Shown here: one piece after another, positions 1 through 10,017 of the stretch
Position numbering within the stretch: the first letter of the stretch is position 1
Layout of the letters: every line of letters starts with the position of its first letter
Origin: Hydractinia symbiolongicarpus
Lineage: Eukaryota > Cnidaria > Hydrozoa > Anthoathecata > Hydractiniidae
NCBI RefSeq assembly: GCF_029227915.1
Contig: NC_079878.1
Coordinates: 32,577,501 to 32,641,500 of the forward strand
Length of the DNA: 64,000 nt
Direction of reading: 5' to 3'
Program-made: the position numbers and the translations under genes
Notes under the pieces: model-generated
The model's input: the letters and a program-made list of their open reading frames with translations, nothing else
Told to the model about the DNA's origin: nothing
Databases searched by the model: none

Positions 1-170
1 ACGAAAACCTGCGATTTCCCGTAAATCCCGGACTCGGCCCGCATAGTCAAAAGTATACAAAGAAAGTACCCAGGGTGTAAACTTATTTCTCGAACGATTT
101 TTTAAATTATTATTTCACCACTAAAGCCCATGACACTTGTAGTATTTAAAAATACTTTCATTTTTGATGA

Positions 171-373
171 GACGCTGAATAAAAGAAGTTTACTCGCCGG
201 CAAACAAAAACCCGCGACTTTCCGTAAATCCCGGACTCGGCCCGTATAGTCAAAAATATACAAAGAAAGTACCCAGGGAGTAAACTCATTTCCCGAACGA
301 TTTTTTAAATTATTTTTTCACCACTAAAACGCATGAGACTTGTAGTTTTCAAAAATGTTTTCATTTTTGATGA
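171..373. repeat. Representative class A monomer (203 bp)
   Basis: This monomer is phased from GACGCTGAAT to the base before the next one. The class A signature is CACTAAAACGCATGAG at about 322-337, followed by GTTTTCAAAAATG ending at 357, and a T-rich stretch before CACC. Landmarks in order are the GACGCTGAAT mark, the GCCGGC palindrome, an ATTTCCCG-type run, CCCGGACTCGG, the GTATAC palindrome, CCCAGGGAG, CCCGAACGATTTTTTAAA, CACCACTAAAACGC and the AAAAATG/CATTTTT dyad. The phase is arbitrary because a tandem repeat has no intrinsic start. Confidence 0.9.
349..370. other. Perfect 9-bp dyad, class A example
   Basis: Arms TCAAAAATG (349-357) and CATTTTTGA (362-370) are exact reverse complements around a TTTT loop. 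The element recurs once in each standard class A monomer. It could form a short hairpin or cruciform, or be bound by a dimeric protein. Dyad symmetry is a reported property of several centromeric satellites. Function here is inference. Confidence 0.85.
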
Positions 374-576
374 GACGCTGAATAAAAGAAGTTTAATCGC
401 CGGCAAACGAAAACCTGCGATTTCCCGTAAATCCCGGACTCGGCCCGTATAGTCAAAAGTATACAAAGAAAGTACCCGGGGTGTAAACTCATTTCCCGAA
501 CGATTTTTTTAATTATTATTTCACCACTAAAGCCCATGAGACTTGTAGTTTTTAAAAATGTTTTCATTTTTGATGA
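374..576. repeat. Representative class B monomer (203 bp)
   Basis: Same phase as the preceding class A monomer. The class B signature is CACTAAAGCCCATGAG at about 525-540 followed by GTTTTTAAAAATG ending at 560, with TTATTATTTCACC upstream instead of the T-rich class A form. Class B is linked to other variants such as CCCGGGGTG or CCCAGGGTG in place of CCCAGGGAG. Near the window start, class A and class B alternate strictly, which is the basis for proposing an ancestral 406-bp dimer. Confidence 0.88.
552..573. other. Broken dyad, class B example
   Basis: Here the left arm is TTAAAAATG (552-560) and the right arm CATTTTTGA (565-573). The C-to-T change relative to class A leaves only seven contiguous pairs plus the terminal one, so the palindrome is interrupted. 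The difference is consistent across class B monomers and makes the dyad a class-specific property. Confidence 0.82.
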
Positions 577-982
577 GACGGTTAATAAAAGAGGTTTAAT
601 CGCCGGCAAACGAAATCCCGCGATTTCCCGTAAATCCCGGGCTTGGCCCGTATAGTCGAATGTATACAAAGAAAGTACCCAGGAAGTAAACTCATTTCCC
701 GAACGATTTTTTAAATTTTTTTTTCACCACTAAAACGCATGAGACTTGTAGTTTTCAAAAATGTTTTCATTTTTGATGAGACGCTGAATAAAAGAAGTTT
801 AATCGCCGGCAAACGAAATCCCGCCATTTCCCGTAAACCCCGGACTTGGTCCGTATAATCAAAAGTATACAAAGAAAGAATCCAGGGTGTAAACTCATTT
901 CCCGAACGATTTTTTAAATTATTACTTCACCACTAAAGCCCATGAGACTTGTAGTTTTTAAAAATGTTTTCATTTTTAATGA

Positions 983-3900
983 GACGCTGAATAAAAGAAG
1001 TTTAATCGCCGGCAAACGAAAACCTGCGATTTCCCGTAAATCCTGGACTCGGCCCGTATAGTCAAAAGAATACAAAGAAAGTACCCAGGGAGTAAACTCA
1101 TTTCCCGAACGATTTTTTAAATTATTTTTTCACCACTAAAACGCATGAGACTTGTAGTTTTCAAAAATGTTTTCATTTTTGATGAGACGCTGAATAAAAG
1201 AAGTTTAATCGCCGGTAAACGAAAACCTGCGATTTCCCGTAAATCCCGGACTCGGCCCGCATAGTCAAAAGTATACAAAGAAAGTACCCAGGGTGTAAAC
1301 TCATTTCCCGAACAATTTTTTAAATTATTATTTCACCACTAAAGCCCATGACACTTGTAGTTTTTAAAAATGTTTTCATTTTTGATGAGACGCTGAATAA
1401 AAGAAGTTTAATCGCCGGCAAACGAAAACCCGCCATTTCCTGTAAACCCCGGACTCGGCCCGCATAGTCAAAAGAATACAAAGAAAGTACCCAGGGAGTA
1501 AACTCATTTCCAGAACGATTTTTTAAATTATTTTTTCACCACTAAAACGCATGAGACTTGTAGTGTTCAAAAATGTTTTCATTTTTGATGAGACGCTAAA
1601 TAAAAGAAGTTTAATCGCCGGTAAACGAAAACCTGCGATTTCCCGTGAATCCCGGACTCGGCCCGCATAGTCAAAAGTATACAAAGAAAGTACCCAGGGT
1701 GTAAACTCATTTCCCGAACGATTTTTTAAATTATTATTTCACCACTAAAGCCCATGAGACTTGGAGTATTTAAAAATGCTTTCATTTTTGATGAGACGCT
1801 GAATAAAAGAAGTTTACTCGCCGGCAAACAAAAACCCGCGACTTCCCGTAAATCCCGGACTCGGCCGTATAGTCAAAAGTATACAATGAAAGTACCCAGG
1901 GCGTAAACTCATTTCCAAAACGATTTTTTAAATTATTTTTTCACCACTAAAACGCATGAGACTTGTAGTTTTCAAAAATGTTTTCATTTTTGATGAGACG
2001 CTGAATAAAAGAAGTTTAATGGCCGGCAAACGAAAACCTGCGATTTCCTGTAAATCCCGGACTCGGCCCGTATAGTCAAAAGTATACAAAGAAAGTACCC
2101 GGGGTGTAAACTCATTTCCCGAACGATTTTTTAAATTATTATTTCACCACTAAAGCCCATGAGACTTGTAGTTTTTAAAAATGTTTTCATTTTTGATGAG
2201 ACGCTGAATAAAAGAAGTTTAATCGCCGGCAAACGAAAACCCGCGATTTCCCGTAAATCCCGGACTCGGCCCGTATAGTCAAAAGTATACCAAGAAAGTA
2301 CCCAGGGTGTAAACTCATTTCCCGAACGATTTTTTAAATTATTATTTCACCACTAAAGCCCATGACACTTGTAGTTTTTAAAAATGTTTTCATTTTTGAT
2401 GAGACGCTGAATAAAAGAAGTTTAATCGCCGGCAAACGAAAACCTGCGATTTCCCGTAAATCCTGGACTCGGCCCGTATAGTCAAAAGAATACAAAGAAA
2501 GTACCCAGGGAGTAAACTCATTTCCCGAACGATTTTTTAAGTTATTTTTTCACCACTAAAACGCATGAGACTTGTAGTTTTCAAAAATGTTTTCATTTTT
2601 GATGAGACGCTGAATAAAAGAAGTTTAATCGCCGGTAAACGAAAACCTGCGATTTCCCGTAAATCCCGGACTCGGCCCGCATAGTCAAAAGTATACAAAG
2701 AAAGTACCCAGGGTGCAAACTCATTTTCCGAACGATTTTTTAAATTATTATTTCACCACTAAAGCCCATGACACTTGTAGTTTTTAAAAATGTTTTCATT
2801 TTTGATGAGACGCTGAATAAAAGAAGTTTAATCGCCGACAAACGAAAACCCGCCATTTCTTGTAAACCCCGGACTCGGCCCGCATAGTCAAAAGAATACA
2901 AAGAAAGTACCCAGGGAGTAAACTCATTTCCAGAACGATTTTTTAAATTATTTTTTCACCACTAAAACGCATGAGACTTGTAGTTTTCAAAAATGTTTTC
3001 ATTTTTGATGAGACGCTAAATAAAAGAAGTTTAATCGCCGGTAAACGAAAACCTGCGATTTCCCGTAAATCCCGGACTCGGCCCGCATAGTCAAAAGTAT
3101 ACAAAGAAAGTACCCAGTGTGTAAACTCATTTCCCGAACGATTTTTTAAATTATTATTTCACCACTAAAGCCCATGAGACTTGGAGTATTTAAAAATGCT
3201 TTCATTTTTGATGAGACGCTGAATAGAAGAAGTTTACTCGCAGGCAAACAAAAACCCGCGACTTCCCGTAAATCCCGGACTCGGCCCGTATAGTCAAAAG
3301 TATACAATGAAAGTACCCAGGGCGTAAACTCATTTCCAAAACGATTTTTTAAATTATTTTTTCACCACTAAAACGCATGAGACTTGTAGTTTTCAAAAAT
3401 GTTTTCATTTTTGATGAGACGCTGAATAAAGGAAGTTTAATGGCCGGCAAACGAAAACCTGCGATTTCCCGTAAATCCCGGACTCGGCCCGTATAGTCAA
3501 AAGTATACAAAGAAAGTACCCGGGGTGTAAACTCATTTCCCGAACGATTTTTTAAATTATTATTTCACCACTAAAGCCCATGAGACTTGTAGTTTTTAAA
3601 AATGTTTTCATTTTTGATGAGACGCTGAATAAAAGAAGTTTAATCGCCGGCAAACGAAAACCTGCGATTTCCCGTAAATCCTGGACTCGGCCCGTATAGT
3701 CAAAAGAATACAAAGAAAGTACCCAGGGAGTAAACTCATTTCCCGAACGATTTTTTAAATTATTTTTTCACCACTAAAACGCATGAGACTTGTAGTTTTC
3801 AAAAATGTTTTCATTTTTGATGAGACGCTGAATAAAAGAAGTTTAATCGCCGGTAAACGAAAACCTGCGATTTCCCGTAAATCCCGGACTCGGCCCGCAT

Positions 3901-4838
3901 AGTCAAAAGTATACAAAGAAAGTACCCAGGGTGCAAACTCATTTTCCGAACGATTTTTTAAATTATTATTTCACCACTAAAGCCCATGACACTTGTAGTT
4001 TTTAAAAATGTTTTCATTTTTGATGAGACGCTGAATAAAAGAAGTTTAATCGCCGACAAACGAAAACCCGCCATTTCTTGTAAACCCCGGACTCGGCCCG
4101 CATAGTCAAAAGAATACAAAGAAAGTACCCAGGGAGTAAACTCATTTCCAGAACGATTTTTTAAATTATTTTTTCACCACTAAAACGCATGAGACTTGTA
4201 GTTTTCAAAAATGTTTTCATTTTTGATGAGACGCTAAATAAAAGAAGTTTAAACGCCGGTAAACGAAAACCTGCGATTTCCCGTAAATCCCGGACTCGGC
4301 CCGCATAGTCAAAAGTATACAAAGAAAGTACCCAGGGTGTAAACTCATTTCCCGAACGATTTTTTAAATTATTATTTCACCACTAAAGCCCATGAGACTT
4401 GGAGTATTTAAAAATGCTTTCATTTTTGATGAGACGCTGAATAAAAGAAGTTTACTCGCCGGCAAACAAAAACCCGCGACTTCCCGTAAATCCCGGACTC
4501 GGCCCGTATAGTCAAAAGTATACAATGAAAGTACCCAGGGCGTAAACTCATTTCCAAAACGATTTTTTAAATTATTTTTTCACCACTAAAACGCATGACA
4601 CTTGTAGTTTTCAAAAATGTTTTCATTTTTGATGAGACGCTGAATAAAAGAAGTTTAATGGCCGGCAAACGAAAACCTGCGATTTCCCGTAAATCCCGGA
4701 CTCGGCCCGTATAGTCAAAAGTATACAAAGAAAGTACCCGGGGTGTAAACTCATTTCCCGAACGATTTTTTAAATTATTATTTCACCACTAAAGCCCATG
4801 AGACTTGTAGTTTTTAAAAATGTTTTTATTTTTGATGA
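983..4838. repeat. HOR of six to seven monomers, three copies
   Basis: Copies are about 983-2402 (seven monomers, one base short at about 1865), 2403-3620 (six) and 3621-4838 (six). The order of diagnostic monomers repeats: CCTGGACTC (1041, 2461, 3679), then GCCGGTAAAC, then CCCGCCATTTC(C/T)TGTAAACC, then GACGCTAAATAAAAG, then TTGGAGTATT with TTTACTCGC (1761, 3181, 4399), then TTTAATGGCC. Copies 2 and 3 share private changes such as GCCGACAAACG, so they are each other's closest relatives. Copy 1 has one additional monomer (CCCGCG... with TATACCAAG). Confidence 0.88.
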
Positions 4839-6331
4839 GACGCTAAATAAAAGAAGTTTAATCGCCGGCAAACGAAAACCTGCGATTTCCCGTAAATCCC
4901 GGACTCGGCTCGTATAGTCAAAAGTATACAAAGAAAGTACCCGGGGTGTAAACTCATTTCCCGAACGATTTTTTAAATTATTATTTCACCACTAAAGCCC
5001 ATGAGACTTGTAGTTTTTAAAAATGTTTTCATTTTTGATGAGACGCTTAATAAAAGAGGTTTAATCGCCGGCAAACGAAATCCCGCAATTTCCCGTAAAT
5101 CCCGGGCTTGGCCCGTATAGTCGAATGTATACAAAGAAAGTACCCAGGAAGTAAACTCATTTCCCGAACGATTTTCTAAATTTTTTTTTCACCACTAAAA
5201 CGCATGCGACTTGTAGTTTTCAAAAATGTTTTCATTTTTGACGAGACGCTGAATAAAAGAAGTTTAATCGCCGGCAAACGAAAACCCGCGATTTCCCGTA
5301 AATCCCGGACTCGGCCCGTATAGTCAAAAGTATACCAAGAAAGTACCCAGGGTGTAAACTCATTTCCCGAACGATTTTTTAAATTATTATTTCACCACTA
5401 AAGCCCATGACACTTGTAGTTTTTAAAAATGTTTTCATTTTTGATGAGACGCTGAATAAAAGAAGTTTAATCGCCGGCAAACGAAAACCCGCCATTTCCC
5501 GTAAACCCCGGACTCTGCCCGCATAGTCAAAAGAATACAAAGAAAGTACCCAGGGAGTAAACTCATTTCCCGAACGATTTTTTAAATTATTTTTTCACCA
5601 CTAAAACGCATGAGACTTGTAGTTTTCAAAAATGTTTTCATTTTTGATGAGACGCTGAATAAAAGAAGTTTAATCGCCGGTAAACGAAAACCTGCGATTT
5701 CCCGTAAATCCCGAACTCGGCGGGCATAGTCAAAAGTATACAAAGAAAGTACCCAGGGTGTAAACTCATTTCCCGAACGATTTTTTAAATTATTATTTCA
5801 CCACTAAAGCCCATGAGACTTGGAGAATTTAAAAATGCTTTCATTTTTGATGAGACGCTGAATAAAAGAAGTTTACTCGCCGGCAAAGAAAAACCCGCGA
5901 CTTCCCGTAAATCCCGGACTCGGCCCGTATAGTCAAAAGTATACAATGAAAGTACCCAGGGCGTAAACTCATTTCCCGAACAATTTTTTAAATTATTTTT
6001 TCACCACTAAAACGCATGAGACTTGTAGTTTTCAAAAATGTTTTCATCTTTGATGAGACGCTGAATAAAAGAAGTTTAATCGCCGGCAAACGAAAACCTG
6101 CGATTTCCCGTAAATCCCGGACTCGGCCCGTATAGTCAAAAGTATACAAAGAAAGTACCCGGGGTGTAAACTCATTTCCCGAACGATTTTTTAAATTATT
6201 ATTTCACCACTAAAGCCCATGAGACTTGTAGTTTTTAAAAATGTTTTCATTTTTGATGAGACGCTGAATAAAAGAAGTTTAATCGCCGGCAAACGAAAAC
6301 CTGCGATTTCCCGTAAATCCCGGACTCGGCT
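4839..6331. repeat. Divergent satellite monomers related to the 1-4.8 kb HOR
   Basis: Seven or so monomers reuse the diagnostic types of the preceding HOR in altered order: a GCTCGTATAG monomer, a CTTAATAAAAGAGG / GGGCTTGG / GTCGAATG monomer (5042), a TATACCAAG monomer (5245), a CCCGCC...GCATAG monomer (5448) and a TTGGAGAATT / TTTACTCGCC monomer (5820-5870). No exact tandem period was seen here. Confidence 0.75.
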
Positions 6332-9300
6332 CGTATAGTCAAAAGTATACAAAGAAAGTACCCGGGGTGTAAACTCATTTCCCGAACGATTTTTTAAATT
6401 ATTATTTCACCACTAAAGCCCATGAGACTTGTAGTTTTTAAAAATGTTTTCATTTTTGATGAGACGCTGAATAAAAGAAGTTTAATCGCCGGCAAACGAA
6501 AACCTGCGATTTCCCGTATATCCCGGACTCGGCCCGTATAGTCAAAAGTATACAAAGAAAGTACCCGGGGTGTAAACTCATTTCCCGAACGATTTTTTAA
6601 TTCATTTTTTCACCACTAAAACGCATGAGACTTGTAGTTTTCAAAAATGTTTTCATTTTTGATGAGACGCTGAATAAAAGAAGTTTAATCGCTGGCAAAC
6701 GAAAACCTGCGATTTCCCGTAAATCCCGGACTCGGCCCGTATAGTCAAAAGTATACAAAGAAAGTACCCAGGGAGTAAACTAATTTCCCAAACGATTTTT
6801 TAAATTATTATTTCACCACTAAAGCCCATGAGACTTGTAGTTTTTAAAAATGTTTTCTTTTTTGATGAGACGCTGAATAAAAGAAGTTTAATCGCCGGCA
6901 AACGAAAACCCGCGATTTCCCGTAAATCCCGGTCTCGGCCCGTATAGTCAAAAGTATACAAAGAAAGTACCCAGGGAGTAAACTCATTTCCCGAACGATT
7001 TTTTAAATTATTTTTTCACCACTAAAACGCATGAGACTTGTAGTTTTCAGAAATCTTTTCATTTTTGATGAGACGCTTAATGAAAGTGGTTTAATCGCCG
7101 GCAAACGAAAACCTGCGATTTCCCGTAAATCCCGGACTCGGCCCGTATAGTCAAAAGTATACAAAGAAAGTACCCAGGGTGTAAACTCATTTCTCGAACG
7201 ATATTTTAAATTATTTTTTCACCACTAAAACGCATGAGACTTGTAGTTTTCAAAAATGTTTTCATTTTTGATGAGACGCTGAATAAAAGAAGTTTAATCG
7301 CCGGCAAACGAAAACCTGCGATTTCCCGTAAATCCCGGACTCGGCCCGTATAGTCAAAAGTATACAAAAAAAGTACCCAGGGAGTAAACTCATTTCCCAA
7401 ACGATTTTTTAAATTTATATTTTACCACTAAAGCCCATGAGACTTGTAGTTTTTAAAAATGTTTTCATTTTTGATGAGACGCTGAATAAAAGAAGTTTAA
7501 TCGCCGGCAAACGAAAACCCGCGATTTCCCGTAAATCCCGGACTCGGTCCGTATAGTCAAAAGTATACAAAGAAAGTACCCGGGGTGTAAACTCATTTCC
7601 CGAACGATTTTTTAAATTATTATTTCACCACTAAAGCCCATGAGACTTGTAGTTTTTAAAAATGTTTTCATTTTTGATGAGACGCTGAATAAAAGAAGTT
7701 TAATCGCCGGCAAACGAAAACCTGCGATTTCCCGTATATCCCGGACTCGGCCCGTATAGTCAAAAGTATACAAAGAAAGTACCCGGGGTGTAAACTCATT
7801 TCCCGAACGATTTTTTAATTCATTTTTTCACCACTAAAACGCATGAGACTTGTAGTTTTCAAAAATGTTTTCATTTTTGATGAGACGCTGAATAAAAGAA
7901 GTTTAATCGCTGGCAAACGAGAACCTGCGATTTCCCGTAAATCCCGGACTCGGCCCGTATAGTCAAAAGTATACAAAGAAAGTACCCAGGGAGTAAACTA
8001 ATTTCCCAAACGATTTTTTAAATTATTATTTCACCACTAAAGCCCATGAGACTTGTAGTTTTTAAAAATGTTTTCTTTTTTGATGAGACGCTGAATAAAA
8101 GAAGTTTAATCGCCGGCAAACGAAAACCCGCGATTTCCCGTAAATCCCGGTCTCGGCCCGTATAGTCAAAAGTATACAAAGAAAGTACCCAGGGAGTAAA
8201 CTCATTTCCCGAACGATTTTTTAAATTATTTTTTCACCACTAAAACGCATGAGACTTGTAGTTTTCAGAAATCTTTTCATTTTTGATGAGACGCTTAATG
8301 AAAGTGGTTTAATCGCCGGCAAACGAAAACCTGCGATTTCCCGTAAATCCCGGACTCGGCCCGTATAGTCAAAAGTATACAAAGAAAGTACCCAGGGTGT
8401 AAACTCATTTCTCGAACGATTTTTTAAATTATTTTTTCACCACTAAAACGCATGAGACTTGTAGTTTTCAAAAATGTTTTCATTTTTGATGAGACGCTGA
8501 ATAAAAGAAGTTTAATCGCCGGCAAACGAAAACCTGCGATTTCCCGTAAATCCCGGACTCGGCCCGTATAGTCAAAAGTATACAAAAAAAGTACCCAGGG
8601 AGTAAACTCATTTCCCAAACGATTTTTTAAATTTATATTTTACCACTAAAGCCCATGAGACTTGTAGTTTTTAAAAATGTTTTCATTTTTGATGAGACGC
8701 TGAATAAAAGAAGTTTAATCGCCGGCAAACGAAAACCCGCGATTTCCCGTAAATCCCGGACTCGGTCCGTATAGTCAAAAGTATACAAAGAAAGTACCCG
8801 GGGTGTAAACTCATTTCCCGAACGATTTTTTAAATTATTATTTCACCACTAAAGCCCATGAGACTTGTAGTTTTTAAAAATGTTTTCATTTTTGATGAGA
8901 CGCTGAATAAAAGAAGTTTAATCGCCGGCAAACGAAAACCTGCGATTTCCCGTATATCCCGGACTCGGCCCGTATAGTCAAAAGTATACAAAGAAAGTAC
9001 CCGGGGTGTAAACTCATTTCCCGAACGATTTTTTAATTCATTTTTTCACCACTAAAACGCATGAGACTTGTAGTTTTCAAAAATGTTTTCATTTTTCATG
9101 AGACGCTGAATAAAAGAAGTTTAATCGCTGGCAAACGAAAACCTGCGATTTCCCGTAAATCCCGGACTCGGCCCGTATAGTCAAAAGTATACAAAGAAAG
9201 TACCCAGGGAGTAAACTAATTTCCCAAACGATTTTTTAAATAATTATTTCACCACTAAAGCCCATGAGACTTGTAGTTTTTAAAAATGTTTTCTTTTTTG

Positions 9301-10017
9301 ATGAGACGCTGAATAAAAGAAGTTTAATCGCCGGCAAACGAAAACCCGCGATTTCCCGTAAATCCCGGTCTCGGCCCGTATAGTCAAAAGTATACAAAGA
9401 AAGTACCCAGGGAGTAAACTCATTTCCCGAACGATTTTTTAAATTATTTTTTCACCACTAAAACGCATGAGACTTGTAGTTTTCAGAAATCTTTTCATTT
9501 TTGATGAGACGCTTAATGAAAGTGGTTTAATCGCCGGCAAACGAAAACCTGCGATTTCCCGTAAATCCCGGACTCGGCCCGTATAGTCAAAAGTATACAA
9601 AGAAAGTACCCAGGGTGTAAACTCATTTCTCGAACGATTTTTTAAATTATTTTTTCACCACTAAAACGCATGAGACTTGTAGTTTTCAAAAATGTTTTCA
9701 TTTTTGATGAGACGCTGAATAAAAGAAGTTTAATCGCCGGCAAACGAAAACCTGCGATTTCCCGTAAATCCCGGACTCGGCCCGTATAGTCAAAAGTATA
9801 CAAAAAAAGTACCCAGGGAGTAAACTCATTTCCCAAACGATTTTTTAAATTTATATTTTACCACTAAAGCCCATGAGACTTGTAGTTTTTAAAAATGTTT
9901 TCATTTTTGATGAGACGCTGAATAAAAGAAGTTTAATCGCCGGCAAACGAAAACCCGCGATTTCCCGTAAATCCCGGACTCGGTCCGTATAGTCAAAAGT
10001 ATACAAAGAAAGTACCC
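6332..10017. repeat. 1218-bp hexamer HOR, three near-identical copies
   Basis: The period is exactly 6 x 203. The marker CCCGTATATCCC lies at 6513, 7731 and 8949. Class order within a unit is B, A (with GCTGGCAAAC), B (TTTTCTTTTTTG), A-prime (TTTTCAGAAATC and CTTAATGAAAGTGG), A, B (with TTTATATTTTACC). Units are about 6332-7549, 7550-8767 and 8768-9985. I saw only scattered single-base differences, for example CGAGAACC against CGAAAACC near 7921 and ATATTTTAAA against ATTTTTTAAA near 7200. The repeat ends where CCCAGGGTG replaces CCCGGGGTG near 10018. Confidence 0.92.

Larger units (their letters stand above)
1..982. repeat. Alternating A/B dimers at the left edge
   Basis: About five monomers alternate class B and class A (B signature near 121, A near 323, B near 529, A near 726, B near 929). 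A GACGGTTAATAAAAGAGG monomer followed by a GGGCTTGG / GTCGAATG form occurs at about 577-680 and recurs at about 5042-5130. No larger repeat period includes this stretch within the window. Confidence 0.8.

Noticed and set aside
171-373. CENP-B box
   Set aside because: The minus strand has TTTTCGTTTGCCGGCG and ATCGTTCGGGA, which resemble parts of the box, but neither fits the core TTCGnnnnAnnCGGG with correct spacing.
171-373. tRNA- or SINE-derived origin (box A and box B)
   Set aside because: The minus-strand CGTTCGGGAA is only a partial match to box B (GGTTCGANNCC), and no box A is seen at suitable spacing. No poly-A tail or target-site duplication is present.
171-373. Internal sub-repeat origin of the monomer
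   Set aside because: ATTTCCCG and ATGAGAC each occur twice per monomer, about 71 and 37 bp apart. The matches are only 7-8 bp and the spacings differ, so chance is sufficient.
7206-7400. Recurrent 60- to 102-codon minus-strand open frames as protein genes
   Set aside because: They fall at the same place in the satellite monomer each time, appear or vanish with single substitutions, and sit in a repeat whose length is not a multiple of three. I saw no sign that changes avoid amino-acid positions, no start context and no known domain.
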